From the NCBI RefSeq assembly GCF_049896245.1, contig NZ_JAFCTX010000001.1, positions 166,964-230,963 on the forward strand: DNA of 64,000 bases, written 5' to 3'. Both the position numbers and the translations under genes were made by a program. The stretch's first letter is position 1. Every line of letters starts with the position of its first letter. The DNA is from Cypionkella sp049896245 (GTDB lineage: Bacteria; Pseudomonadota; Alphaproteobacteria; Rhodobacterales; Rhodobacteraceae). This document shows, one piece after another, positions 1 through 8,722 of this stretch. The notes under the pieces were generated by a model, which worked only from the letters and a program-made list of their open reading frames with translations, searched no databases and was not told the DNA's origin.

Positions 1-264
1 CAACTCCACGCTTACACCCTCGGCCACCAAGTCGTTGAGCCCTACGATTTCACCGCCGCCATCCGCACCGCCGCCCGCGAATTCGCCCCCGATCTTTTCA
101 TCATCGCCGGCCCCGGCACCACCTTGGGCGGCGCGGTGGCGCAAAGCCTTATCCTGACAAACCACCAACACATTGCCAACAAACAAGATTTCCAATCCTG
201 CCAAACCACAAATCCGCTCGTGATCTCGATGGGCCTGCCCGAGCAACGCATGCTGGTGACCTGA
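1..264 (+). CDS. Acyl-carrier-protein S-malonyltransferase-like protein, C-terminal part (partial)
   Basis: Frame 1 is open from the window edge to a TGA at 262-264, giving 87 residues. The segment FIIAGPGTTLGGAVAQSLI followed near the end by NPLVISMGLPEQR resembles the C-terminal end of proteins annotated as ACP S-malonyltransferases in Rhodobacterales, which belong to the FabD-like acyltransferase fold. The active-site serine region lies upstream of the window, so activity cannot be judged. It is followed after about 85 nt by a truncated flotillin-like reading frame. The reading frame is well supported by codon use; the family name is from memory and is moderately secure. Confidence 0.6.
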   Translation, partial: QLHAYTLGHQVVEPYDFTAAIRTAAREFAPDLFIIAGPGTTLGGAVAQSLILTNHQHIANKQDFQSCQTTNPLVISMGLPEQRMLVT

Positions 265-349
265 GCCGCGCAAAACTCCCCCTCACCGCCTTGATTTATT
301 TCAGCCCAATACATCGCACACTCCAAGCCATTCAATTTTGAAGATTGCC

Positions 350-556
350 ATGCCGCTTTTGCCCGTCCTCATCGGCGTTTTGGTGCCGATCATCCTTGCC
401 CTGCTACTGGCGATCCTGTTTCGCCGCGTGGTCAGCACCAATGTCGTCCACATCATCCAGCGCGGCCGCGCCACCACGCCCTATGGCACCAACCTCAACG
501 CCAGACGCGTCTACTGTGCCTGGCCTGTCAAACACTTAAACCTTAACAAATCCTGA
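350..556 (+). pseudogene. Flotillin/SPFH-family N-terminal stub
   Basis: About 68 residues from ATG 350 (a TTG at 338 is in frame too). It opens with one hydrophobic segment (LPVLIGVLVPIILALLLAIL) and continues RRVVSTNVVHIIQRGRATTPYG, then VYCAWP. That is the start of bacterial flotillin-like proteins, where the membrane hairpin is followed by the SPFH domain and several hundred more residues. Here homology stops after the WP and the frame ends KHLNLNKS. The point of loss coincides with the beginning of a roughly 75-bp dispersed repeat (541-615). I infer the 3' part of the gene was deleted by a rearrangement at that repeat. A functional short membrane protein is possible but less likely. Confidence 0.55.
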
Positions 557-615
557 ACGGAACATCGCAAAGTCTTGATTTCACTTGCGACGTTTTCTGT
601 CCACGCGGGGACACT
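541..615. repeat. 75-bp dispersed repeat, copy A
   Basis: The stretch starting TTAACAAA, passing through AAGTCTTGATTTC and ending TTCTGTCCACGCGGGGACA aligns base by base with 45064-45137, with the same order and spacing of blocks. The end contains the near-palindrome TCCACGCGGGGA (perfect TCCACGCGTGGA in copy B). Each copy sits between a plus-strand gene end and the end of a minus-strand gene. Confidence 0.55.
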
Positions 616-1831
616 ACCTTGCCGCGATATGACCCGCCAGATAATCCGCATCATGCCAGACCCCCCAAATGAACGGAGACGCCCGCCGCGACAGCCATGG
701 CAGCCCCAGAAAATACACCCCCGGCACCCCCGCCACCCCGCGATCATGCGCCGGACGGCCATTTTCGTCGAAAGCATCCAGCTTCAACCAGCCATAATCC
801 AAGCCAAACCCGGTCGCCCAAATGATCGCCGAAACCCCCGCCGCCTGCAAATCCAGCGCCAAAATCGGATGGCTCATACAGTCCGGCTCCGCCCCGATCA
901 GCTTCGCCTCCTCCTCCAGCGGCATATCCAGCCCCTGCTCAGCCGCGTAAGCATCGGCCAACTCCAGCGTGGCCAGATAATTCGCATCCCCCGCGCGGAT
1001 GTTCCGACCCAGATCGTCCCCGACCGCCAGCACCCCATCCCGATACGCGCCCACCCGACCCAGCAAGGTCATCCCCCCCGCCGCCAGCCGCCGGAAATCC
1101 ACCGTGTGCCCGCCCCGCGCCCCCGAAACCGCGATCGTGACATGCTCGGTCCCCGGCTCTTTCGCGCGGGCATCCCACTGCCCCAGCACGCCCAACCACC
1201 AGCAGAAATCGCGGCCACGATAGGCCCGCGGCGGGCGATCATGCGGCCCGACCGACAGGTAAACCTTCTTCCCCGCCCGCATCAATTCGTCGGCAATCTG
1301 CGCGCCGGAAGACCCCGCACCCACCACCAGCACCGCCCCCTGCGGCAACTGCCCCGGATTGCGATAGGCGTTGGAATGCATCTGCACGATGCCAGCGCTT
1401 TCCGGCACCAAAGTTGGGATCAGCGGCTTCTGAAACGGCCCCGTCGCCACCACCACATTGCGCGCCGCAACCCGACCCGCCGTAGTCTCGGCCACAAAAC
1501 CCTCCACGCCTTGCTCCAGCGAAGTCACCTCAACCCCACAACGGATCGGCGCTGCGATCTTCTCAGCCACTGCCTCAAAATAGGCCGCAATCCGCTCTTT
1601 CGGCGCGAAAGCATCCGGGTCGATCTCGTCAAAGCTCAGGATCGGAAAGCGGTCATGCCAAGCCGGCCCATTCGCCACCAGCGAATCCCAGCGTTCCGTC
1701 CGCCAGCGCTCGGCAATCCGGTGCCGCTCCAGCACCAGATGCGGCACCCCGCGCTCCCGCAACTGCGCGCTCATCGCCAGCCCCGCCTGCCCGCCGCCAA
1801 TGATCAGCGTGTCAATATGTTCAACGGGCAT
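614..1831 (-). CDS. FAD/NAD(P)-dependent flavin monooxygenase
   Basis: 405 residues. An N-terminal Rossmann motif (IIGGGQAGLAMSAQL, about residues 10-24) binds FAD. A second glycine motif (VLVVGAGSSGAQIA, about 190) binds NAD(P)H. The C-terminal ATGFGLDYGWL block is the ATG motif of class B flavin monooxygenases and related YhcX/CzcO-like oxidoreductases. The protein is soluble and presumably cytosolic, hydroxylating or sulfoxidising a small substrate that the sequence does not reveal. It is divergent from the Rieske oxygenase gene across about 230 nt, so the two may share control. The start ATG at 1831 puts the FAD motif at the usual distance from the N terminus. Confidence 0.8.
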   Translation of the reverse strand: MPVEHIDTLIIGGGQAGLAMSAQLRERGVPHLVLERHRIAERWRTERWDSLVANGPAWHDRFPILSFDEIDPDAFAPKERIAAYFEAVAEKIAAPIRCGVEVTSLEQGVEGFVAETTAGRVAARNVVVATGPFQKPLIPTLVPESAGIVQMHSNAYRNPGQLPQGAVLVVGAGSSGAQIADELMRAGKKVYLSVGPHDRPPRAYRGRDFCWWLGVLGQWDARAKEPGTEHVTIAVSGARGGHTVDFRRLAAGGMTLLGRVGAYRDGVLAVGDDLGRNIRAGDANYLATLELADAYAAEQGLDMPLEEEAKLIGAEPDCMSHPILALDLQAAGVSAIIWATGFGLDYGWLKLDAFDENGRPAHDRGVAGVPGVYFLGLPWLSRRASPFIWGVWHDADYLAGHIAAR

Positions 1832-2058
1832 CGCGGCGTCCTTTTGCTGTGGTTGGCCTTACGGGCTGTTCCCATCGTGTAAGACAGACCCCGCCCTGCG
1901 CAAATAAGGATTTCACGCAGCATTGATTAGGCTAAACCCAAAGCCACCTCGCAGATTGGCTTAACCCCCGCCTAAGCAAAGCTGAGCAAAACACTGATAG
2001 CCCGCGCCGCCGCTTTCGGGCAAAGTTCATTCACCAAGCCCTCAGCCGCGAGCACGCC

Positions 2059-3192
2059 ATGAACCAGCATCACAGCCTGACCCCCGCCGCCGAGTTGCAC
2101 GCCAATGTCTCGGTGCCGTTCAATCAGGCGCACGCTATGCCGAAATCGCTCTACACCACTGACAGCTTCCTCGCCGCCGAGCAGAAACACATCTTCGCGC
2201 AAGACTGGCTCTGCGCTGGCCGCGCCGAAACCCTCGCCAATCCCGGCGACTATCTGACCATGCAGATCGCGGGCGAGCCGGTGATCGTGCTGCGCGATCG
2301 TGACGGCGTGATCCGCGCGATGTCGAACGTCTGCCGTCACCGCATGTCCACCCTGCTGCAAGGTCGCGGCACCACCCGCGCCATCGTCTGCCCCTATCAC
2401 GCGTGGACCTATAACCTCGACGGCAGCCTGCGGGGCGCTGCGGCGATGACGCTGAACGAGGGCTTCTGCAAGGATCAGTTGTCGCTGCCACAAATTCGCT
2501 GCCAGATCTGGCAAGGCTGGATCATGGTCAGCCTTAACCCCGACGCGCCCGATCCCGAAATTGCCCTGCAAGGCGTGCGCGATCTGATCCCCAATCTCGA
2601 TATGTCGACCTATACCGAGACCTATCAGGAAAGCTTCAACTGGGCGACGAACTGGAAAGTTCTGGCCGAGAATTTTATGGAATCCTACCACCTGCCGATG
2701 TGCCACGCGGGCACCATCGGCGGCGCGTCAAAGCTGGATGAGATGATCTGCCCGGGAGGCACCGAGGCGTTCAACTATCACTGGATTCTGAAAAACGATT
2801 CCGTCCCCCTCGCCCCAGCGCATCCCGCCAACACCACCCTGCATGGCGACGACCGCCGCAAGACCTGGCTACTGGCGATCTACCCCTCGCTGCTGATCAC
2901 CCTGACGCCGGGTTATTTCTGGTATCTGTCGCTGACCCCCGACGGCCCCGGCCGCGTCAACGTGCTGTTCGGAATGGGGATGAGCGCCGATTGGCTGGCC
3001 GATCCGGATGCGGCCGGCCATCTCGCCAAGGTCAAAGCCCTGCTTGATGACGTGAACGCCGAAGACAAAGGCTGCACCGAGAAAGTCTATCGCGGCCTGC
3101 TCTCCGGCATGGGAACCCCCGGCCCGCTGTCACATCTGGAGCGGCCAAACTACGAGTTCGCGCAATACCTCGCCAGCCGCATCCCGGCCTGA
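2059..3192 (+). CDS. Rieske [2Fe-2S] oxygenase, alpha-subunit type
   Basis: 377 residues. The Rieske cluster ligands are C92-x-H94 and C111-x2-H114 (VCRHRM and CPYHAW). The mononuclear iron site follows NWKVLAENFMESYHLPMCH, with the paired histidines H-x4-H. This is the architecture of aromatic-ring hydroxylating and quaternary-amine demethylating oxygenases such as GbcA or stachydrine demethylase. No ferredoxin or reductase gene lies beside it, so electrons must come from elsewhere. RidA and DUF1028 genes follow in the same direction, with a TMADH-type flavoprotein about 2.3 kb on. An N-methylated amine or betaine is therefore a reasonable substrate guess, but the substrate is not shown by the sequence. 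Confidence 0.85.
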   Translation: MNQHHSLTPAAELHANVSVPFNQAHAMPKSLYTTDSFLAAEQKHIFAQDWLCAGRAETLANPGDYLTMQIAGEPVIVLRDRDGVIRAMSNVCRHRMSTLLQGRGTTRAIVCPYHAWTYNLDGSLRGAAAMTLNEGFCKDQLSLPQIRCQIWQGWIMVSLNPDAPDPEIALQGVRDLIPNLDMSTYTETYQESFNWATNWKVLAENFMESYHLPMCHAGTIGGASKLDEMICPGGTEAFNYHWILKNDSVPLAPAHPANTTLHGDDRRKTWLLAIYPSLLITLTPGYFWYLSLTPDGPGRVNVLFGMGMSADWLADPDAAGHLAKVKALLDDVNAEDKGCTEKVYRGLLSGMGTPGPLSHLERPNYEFAQYLASRIPA

Positions 3193-3253
3193 CGGGCAAA
3201 CCACGCCCGTATGCACAGAAAAAGCACAGCGATAACACAGCAGGAAGCTTAAA

Positions 3254-3670
3254 ATGACCATCACCCGCTACCGCAAATTCAACACCAAAGTCACCTACCC
3301 CGAGCAGAACCTCGACAACGACCTCTGCCACCTTGTCGCCACCCACGGCGGCACCACGCTGTATTTCCGCGGTGCCTGCCCGCAAGATCTGGACACCGCC
3401 GAGAACCTCGGCAGCCATGACCCCGCCGAGCAGACCCATAAAGTGATGAGCAATATCAAACAGATGATCGAAGAAGCCGGTGGCCGGATGGAGCATCTGG
3501 TCAAGCTGGTGGTCTTCCTTACCGATGTGCGCCACCGCGAACCCGTCTACCGCGTGATGGGCGAATATATCAAAGGCGTGCACCCGGTCTGCACCGGTCT
3601 GACCGTGGTGGCTTTGGCCCGCCCGGATTGGCTGGTCGAGATTGACGCCACGGCTGTGATCCCGGACTGA
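3254..3670 (+). CDS. RidA (YjgF/YER057c/UK114) family protein
   Basis: 138 residues with the single RidA fold and the C-terminal conserved stretch GLTVVALARPDWLVEIDATAV. RidA-type enzymes hydrolyse reactive enamine or imine intermediates released by amine-oxidising and PLP enzymes. That suits a neighbourhood with a Rieske oxygenase and an amine-dehydrogenase-like flavoprotein. An AGGAAG ribosome-binding site lies 8 nt before ATG 3254. It is 61 nt downstream of the Rieske gene and probably co-transcribed. The subclass (true RidA versus Rid1-7) is not assigned. Confidence 0.8.
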   Translation: MTITRYRKFNTKVTYPEQNLDNDLCHLVATHGGTTLYFRGACPQDLDTAENLGSHDPAEQTHKVMSNIKQMIEEAGGRMEHLVKLVVFLTDVRHREPVYRVMGEYIKGVHPVCTGLTVVALARPDWLVEIDATAVIPD

Positions 3671-3742
3671 TCGCAAGGCTTCCAATGTCAAAGGGGGTCC
3701 GGGGGGCGGAAGCCTCCCGGCGCTTGGCCAAAAGGACGACAA

Positions 3743-4414
3743 ATGACCTTCTCCCTCATCGCCCGCTGCGCCAAAACTGGCCAATTCGGCATTGTGATTT
3801 CCTCCTCCTCCCCCGCCGTCGCCGCCCGTTGCGCGCATGTGCGGGCAGGCGTCGGCGCAGTTGCCAGCCAGAACATCACCGACCCGGCTTTGGGGCCGTT
3901 GTTGCTGGATGCTTTGGCAAAAGCTCAGCCCGCAGATCAAGCTTTGGCATCTCTCACCAAAGACCGTCAACATATTGACTATAGACAGCTTCTGGCCATC
4001 GACGCACAGGGGAAAACCGCAATCCACTCCGGCCGCCAAGTCCTCGGCATCTGGGGCGAAGCGCAGGGCGTGGACTGCGCCGCAGGCGGCAACCTACTCG
4101 CCAATCCGACCATCCCCACCGCCATGATCGCTGCGTTTGAGATCGCCAAAGGCCATCTCGGTAACCGCCTGATCGCTGCTTTGACCGCAGGTCTGGCGGC
4201 GGGGGGCGAGGCTGGCCCGGTGCATTCGGCGGGGATGAAAATCGCCGACAAACTTGACTGGCCCTTGGTCGATCTGCGCATCGACTGGTCAAATACCCCG
4301 ATCCAAGCCCTTGAAGTCGCTTGGAAAATCTACCGCCCGCAAATGGCAGCTTACGTCCAACGCGCGAAAGATCCCACCCAAGCGGCGTCTTACGGTGTCC
4401 CCGGCGACGAATAG
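3743..4414 (+). CDS. DUF1028 family protein
   Basis: 223 residues. The N terminus TFSLIARCAKTGQFGIVISS is the DUF1028 signature; the family is structurally related to Ntn-type hydrolases and has no settled reaction. It commonly neighbours RidA-family genes, as here, 72 nt downstream of one. An AAAGGA Shine-Dalgarno lies upstream of ATG 3743. It ends 21 nt before the first possible start of the LysR regulator, consistent with a Rieske-RidA-DUF1028 operon. Function unknown; a hydrolase step on a nitrogenous intermediate is an inference from context. Confidence 0.75.
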   Translation: MTFSLIARCAKTGQFGIVISSSSPAVAARCAHVRAGVGAVASQNITDPALGPLLLDALAKAQPADQALASLTKDRQHIDYRQLLAIDAQGKTAIHSGRQVLGIWGEAQGVDCAAGGNLLANPTIPTAMIAAFEIAKGHLGNRLIAALTAGLAAGGEAGPVHSAGMKIADKLDWPLVDLRIDWSNTPIQALEVAWKIYRPQMAAYVQRAKDPTQAASYGVPGDE

Positions 4415-4477
4415 ATTTGCCGCAGGAAGCACAGTATGCTTAGGCTGACCCTAATCCAAAGCCGGGAACAGCCCCAG

Positions 4478-5422
4478 ATGCCGCTTCGCTTCACGCTTCG
4501 CCAGTTGGAATATCTTGTTGCCGTCGGCGACAGCGGTTCAATCGCGCTTGCGGCGGAAAAAGTTAATGTCTCCAGCCCCTCGATCTCGGCGGCGATCTCG
4601 CAGCTAGAGGCCGAATTTGGCTTGGCCCTGTTCGTACGCAAACATGCGCATGGCCTGTCCCTGACCCAAGGCGGCAAGCAATTCGTCGCCCAAGCCCGCC
4701 AAGTGCTGACCGAAGCCGGCAAACTGAACGAACTGGCGAACCAAATCACCGGAAAGGTGCGCGGCCCCCTCAGCGTCGGCTGCCTCGTCACCTTCGCGCA
4801 GATGGTGCTGCCGCAACTGCGCTACAGCTTTGTGCAACAATTCCCCGAGGTGGATTTCACTCAAGTCGAACTCAACCAAGTCGAAATCTTCGCCGCCCTG
4901 CGCAGCGCAAATCTCGATATCGCTCTCACCTATGATCTTGATATTCCCTCTGATCTCAGTTTCATCCCTCTGGTCACCCTGCCCCCCTACGCAGTGATAC
5001 CGCCCCACCACCCGCTTGCGCAGCGCGAGCATGTCACCCCGCGCGATCTGGCAGAATATCCGATGATCCTGCTCGATCTGCCGCTGTCGTCCGACTATTT
5101 CCTGTCGCATTTCACCGCCAACAATCTGCGCCCCCATATCGTCGAGCGCACCCGCGATATGGGCGTCATGCAGTCGATGGTGGCCAATGGCTTTGGCTAT
5201 TCCATCGCCAACATCCGGCCCCTGACCGATGCCGCCCCCGATGGCCGCCGCCTGCGCTATATCCCGCTGACAGGCCAGGTGCGGCCGATGAAACTTGGCC
5301 TTGCCTTGGCTGAAGGCGCCGGGATTTCGTTAACCGTGCAGGCCTTTATCGACCATGCCCGTGCCGAGATCACGCTGGATTTCACCCCCGGCCTGCATTT
5401 GAAAGTGCCGCGTAGCACCTAA
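4478..5422 (+). CDS. LysR-family transcriptional regulator
   Basis: About 314 residues. The N-terminal winged helix-turn-helix starts FTLRQLEYLVAVGDSGSI and contains SSPSISAAISQLEAEFGLAL FVRK, typical of LysR proteins. A periplasmic-binding-like effector domain follows from about residue 90. ATG 4478 is preferred over an in-frame ATG at 4436, because family members begin a few residues before the HTH. It sits between the Rieske/RidA/DUF1028 genes and the amine-dehydrogenase-like gene, all on the same strand, so those are its probable targets. Confidence 0.85.
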   Translation: MPLRFTLRQLEYLVAVGDSGSIALAAEKVNVSSPSISAAISQLEAEFGLALFVRKHAHGLSLTQGGKQFVAQARQVLTEAGKLNELANQITGKVRGPLSVGCLVTFAQMVLPQLRYSFVQQFPEVDFTQVELNQVEIFAALRSANLDIALTYDLDIPSDLSFIPLVTLPPYAVIPPHHPLAQREHVTPRDLAEYPMILLDLPLSSDYFLSHFTANNLRPHIVERTRDMGVMQSMVANGFGYSIANIRPLTDAAPDGRRLRYIPLTGQVRPMKLGLALAEGAGISLTVQAFIDHARAEITLDFTPGLHLKVPRST

Positions 5423-5512
5423 GGCGCAGCCTAAGTCAGGCTTCGCCATCGCATACTTTATACTAGGACCGATCCAGCCAAAGTGCCGCCACCCCATCTG
5501 AGAGGCCGGAAT

Positions 5513-7576
5513 ATGCGCGACCCCCGCTATGACATTCTGTTTCAGCCGCACGCCATCGGCCCGCTGGTCGCCAAAAACCGCTTCTATCAGGTGCCGCATT
5601 GCAATGGCGCGGGCTACCGCGACCCCTCTGCCGCCGCCGCGATGCGCGGGATTAAGGCCGAAGGTGGCTGGGGTGTGATCTTCACCGAACAGACCGAAAT
5701 GCACCATAGCTCTGAAATCACACCATTTATTGAACTGCGGCTGTGGGAAGATCAGGACATTCCGGCCATAGCCAAGATGGCAGCAGCGATGAAAACCCAT
5801 GGCGGCCTTGCGGGAATTCAACTCGCCTATTCCGGCATCAACGGTCCGAATTTCTACAGCAAAGAGGTGCCGATGGCGGTGTCGCCCGGCCCGATCCGCA
5901 CGTTTACCAACGATCCGGTGCAGGCGCGGGGTCTGGATAAAACCGACATCAAAAACCTGCGGCGTTGGTTCGTGAACGCGGCGAAACGCAGCCAGATCGC
6001 GGGCTTCGATCTGATCTGCCTCTACGGCGCGCATGGCTTTGGGATTTTTCAACATTTCCTATCCCGCGCCACCAATCAGCGCAGCGATGAATATGGCGGC
6101 AGCTTGGAAAACCGATCGCGCTTCGCCCGCGAAGTGTTGTCAGATATGCGCGATGCGGTGGGCGATACCATGGCTTTGACCATGCGGGTCAGCCTTGATG
6201 AACACATTGGAAAGCTTGGCTTTTCCAATGCTGAACTGCGCGATTTCATCGCGATGAACGGCGATCTGCCCGACCTTTGGGATCTGGCCCAAGGCACATG
6301 GGAGGATTGCTCGGGGCCAAGCCGCTTCAAGGAAGAAGCAGCACAAGAAACCCTCGTCAAAGGCATCCGCGAGTTGACCAATCGCCCCGTCGTCGGCGTC
6401 GGTCGCTTCACTAGCCCAGATGTGATGGCGAAAATGATCCGTCAAGGCACGCTCGATTTCATCGGCTGCGCGCGCCCTTCGATTGCCGATCCGTTCCTGC
6501 CGAAAAAGATTGAGGAAGGCCGGATTGAGGATATCCGTGAATGTATCGGCTGTAACATCTGCGTCACGGGCGACATGACGCAAAGCATTTCGCGTTGCAC
6601 GCAGAACCCGACCTTCATGGAGGAATGGCGCAAGGACTGGCATCCAGAGCGGATGAACGCCAAAGGCAGCAGTGAAAACGTGCTGATTGTCGGCAGCGGG
6701 CCTGCGGGGTTAGAGGCTGCGAGGGCGCTTTCGTTGCGTGGCTATGATGTCGCTTTGGCCGAAGCCAGCACGGTCCTTGGCGGTCGTGTGGCGAAAGAAC
6801 GACTGTTGCCGGGGCTTTCGGCTTGGGGCCGCGTGGCCGATTATCGCGCGTATCAGATCAGCCAGCGCTCGAATGTGCTGACTTATTTTGACAGTCGGCT
6901 GACGGCTGAAGACATCCTCGGCTTTGGCTTTCAGCACGTAGCGATCGCCACTGGGGCGCTTTGGCGGGCCGATGGTGTGGCCCGGATGCATGTGGAGCCG
7001 ATCCCCAATGCGGGGATGGCAGTTTATACCCCGGATGATCTGATGGCTGGGCGTTTACCAAAGGGGCGCGTCATACTGTTTGACGATGATCACTATTATA
7101 TGGGCGGCGTTTTGGCGGAACTTTTGGCACAGAACGGCTGTTCGGTGACACTGATCACGCCCTCGGCCTATGTCTCGGATTGGACGCTGAACACCCTCGA
7201 ACAAGCTTCGATCCATCGGCGATTGGTGGCGGCAGGCGTCAAGATCGTGCTGAACACCGGGGTGATTGCGCTGAGTGATCAAGGCGTTACCACCGCCTGC
7301 GTCTACACCGGCATCGAAGGCCATATTGATGCGGAATCAGTGGTGATGGTCGCCAGCCGTATCGCCCAAGACCAGCTTTACCGCGATCTGCAAGCGCGCG
7401 AAGCCGATTGGAAAGACGCTGGCATCCTGTCGGTTAAGGTGATCGGCGATGCCTGCGCCCCCGGCCCGATTGCTTGGGCGACCTATGCCGGTCACCGCTA
7501 TGCCCGCGATTTGGATATGCCCGATCTCGGTGACGCCCTGCCGTTCCGCCGCGAAGTCACGGCGTTGCAGGATTAG
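5513..7576 (+). CDS. Trimethylamine/dimethylamine dehydrogenase-type FMN/[4Fe-4S] flavoprotein
   Basis: 687 residues. The order is an FMN-binding old-yellow-enzyme barrel, four cluster cysteines (C344, C347, C350, C362 in ECIGCNICV...RCTQN), then a dinucleotide-binding domain starting VLIVGSGPAGLEAARAL. The N terminus matches trimethylamine dehydrogenase almost residue for residue, including C30 in NRFYQVPHC, the cysteine that carries FMN covalently in that enzyme. Y171 and H174 match the catalytic Tyr/His pair. Position 60 is Gln where trimethylamine dehydrogenase has Tyr; I recall dimethylamine dehydrogenase also has Gln there. Oxidative N-demethylation of a secondary or tertiary amine (or N-methylproline, as for StcD relatives) is likely. 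ATG 5513 follows GAGGCCGGA. Confidence 0.8.
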   Translation: MRDPRYDILFQPHAIGPLVAKNRFYQVPHCNGAGYRDPSAAAAMRGIKAEGGWGVIFTEQTEMHHSSEITPFIELRLWEDQDIPAIAKMAAAMKTHGGLAGIQLAYSGINGPNFYSKEVPMAVSPGPIRTFTNDPVQARGLDKTDIKNLRRWFVNAAKRSQIAGFDLICLYGAHGFGIFQHFLSRATNQRSDEYGGSLENRSRFAREVLSDMRDAVGDTMALTMRVSLDEHIGKLGFSNAELRDFIAMNGDLPDLWDLAQGTWEDCSGPSRFKEEAAQETLVKGIRELTNRPVVGVGRFTSPDVMAKMIRQGTLDFIGCARPSIADPFLPKKIEEGRIEDIRECIGCNICVTGDMTQSISRCTQNPTFMEEWRKDWHPERMNAKGSSENVLIVGSGPAGLEAARALSLRGYDVALAEASTVLGGRVAKERLLPGLSAWGRVADYRAYQISQRSNVLTYFDSRLTAEDILGFGFQHVAIATGALWRADGVARMHVEPIPNAGMAVYTPDDLMAGRLPKGRVILFDDDHYYMGGVLAELLAQNGCSVTLITPSAYVSDWTLNTLEQASIHRRLVAAGVKIVLNTGVIALSDQGVTTACVYTGIEGHIDAESVVMVASRIAQDQLYRDLQAREADWKDAGILSVKVIGDACAPGPIAWATYAGHRYARDLDMPDLGDALPFRREVTALQD

Positions 7577-7600
7577 GCGGTCGCGCGTCTTCATATCCAC

Positions 7601-7629
7601 CGCCGCCCCGGATCAAGTTCTGGGCGGCG
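7601..7629. terminator. Stem-loop between convergent genes
   Basis: CGCCGCCC (7601-7608) pairs with GGGCGGCG (7622-7629) around a 13-nt loop, midway between the flavoprotein stop and the Rrf2 stop. There is no U-tract on either strand, so termination is plausible but not strong. Confidence 0.35.
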
Positions 7630-7662
7630 AGGTCTCGGTGTTCCGGTCGTCTACAACAGGCT

Positions 7663-8133
7663 TCAGGATGCCAGCGGCTCTGCCAGAACCTGCGCCGCCA
7701 CCGCACCCGACCGCAGCATATCCGCCAAGGTCAGCGATTCAATCAGCAGCAGGTAAGACCAGAAAATATCGGCAAACACTTTGCGGATGCGGCAGCTTTC
7801 TTCATCGACGCAATCCTCGCAACGCTGATATGCGCGACGGGACAGGCACGGCAAGGGTGCAATCGGCCCGTCAATCAGACGCAGCAGTTCGGAAATCGAA
7901 ATCTCGGCGGGCGGTTTGATCAGCTGATAGCCGCCAGAGCGCCCACGGGTTGACGCAATGATGCCTGCGTTGCGCACTTCCAGCAGAATATGCTCCAGAA
8001 ACCGCTTCGGCGTGCCAGAGCGCTTGGCGATCGCTTCGATCGTCAAGGCCTCGGGCGCGGGCATCGCTGCCGCATCCGCCAACACCAACAGCGCTTTCAA
8101 CGCATATTTCATCTTTTGTGTAATCATCTCCAA
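7663..8133 (-). CDS. Rrf2-family transcriptional regulator with four-cysteine motif
   Basis: 156 residues. The N-terminal winged helix (MKYALKALLVLADAA, then GTPKRFLEHILLEVRNAGII) is Rrf2/IscR type. Cysteines at 96, 105, 108 and 114 (C-x8-C-x2-C-x5-C) lie where IscR, NsrR and RirA carry [Fe-S] ligands, so an iron-sulfur or redox sensor is likely. It is not obviously IscR because no isc/suf genes adjoin it. It lies convergent to the flavoprotein gene and divergent from a small membrane protein gene. Target genes are unknown; in-frame M1 and M3 are both possible starts. Confidence 0.8.
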   Translation of the reverse strand: MEMITQKMKYALKALLVLADAAAMPAPEALTIEAIAKRSGTPKRFLEHILLEVRNAGIIASTRGRSGGYQLIKPPAEISISELLRLIDGPIAPLPCLSRRAYQRCEDCVDEESCRIRKVFADIFWSYLLLIESLTLADMLRSGAVAAQVLAEPLAS

Positions 8134-8427
8134 GACCTAACTGGCGTGGAAAAAGGAATCAATCCGCGTGAGGCGGGATTGTAAAAAAACTTGACAGCAA
8201 GGCAGTTGTACGACGGTTTTGCGGGGGATTGCCGCCTGAGCCCGCCGCAGGCCAACAATCGCCGATGGATCAGCAGCCCTGAAACCCCAGAAATCACTGC
8301 GAAAACCGCCCATATTCATCCCCCGAATCAATCACGATATATTTGATAGACTAATAATGCTTTCGCGACTCACAAAAGCTTGATAATGTGGTGAGACGAT
8401 CCATCCAAAGCTGCACAGGATGTTCAA

Positions 8428-8586
8428 ATGACTCAGACCATGTCTCAGCGCCCGTCGCGGCGCGCCACGTATCTTGCTCTGATTGTGTTTGGTTTGGCCT
8501 ATATCGGCGTGATGGTGATCATTTTCGCCCCCGAAGGCAGCCTTTCTAGCCGCAACCCGCTGATGTCGACAGAGCAGACCGAATAA
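8428..8586 (+). CDS. Small single-pass membrane protein (52 aa)
   Basis: The frame ATG 8428 to TAA 8586 encodes 52 residues. There is a basic N terminus (RPSRRATY), one transmembrane segment at about residues 14-33 (LALIVFGLAYIGVMVIIF), and a short polar tail. Topology by the positive-inside rule is N-in, C-out. I do not recognise the family. It is preceded by a 294-nt intergenic region shared with the divergent Rrf2 gene, and followed after 14 nt by a perfect rho-independent terminator. It is therefore probably its own transcription unit, which supports it being real. A second in-frame ATG at 8440 could be the start. Confidence 0.55.
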   Translation: MTQTMSQRPSRRATYLALIVFGLAYIGVMVIIFAPEGSLSSRNPLMSTEQTE

Positions 8587-8600
8587 CGTGATCCATCACG

Positions 8601-8629
8601 AAAGGCAGGCCAGCGCGGCCTGCCTTTTG
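8601..8629 (+). terminator. Rho-independent terminator after small membrane protein
   Basis: Perfect 11-bp stem AAAGGCAGGCC (8601-8611) with GGCCTGCCTTT (8617-8627), 5-nt loop, then T. Confidence 0.8.
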
Positions 8630-8722
8630 CGTTCAGGGCCCGCTTGCCGCCCTGCCTGAAACGACGCCCCGCTTGAAACTCCGCCGCCGCGATGTCACTC
8701 TGCCTCAAAAATGGGGGCGAGC

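Noticed and set aside
575..1882. A 435-codon plus-strand open frame
   Set aside because: It lies opposite the flavin monooxygenase, whose FAD and NAD(P) motifs are clear; the plus frame is Arg/Pro/His-rich and unlike any family.
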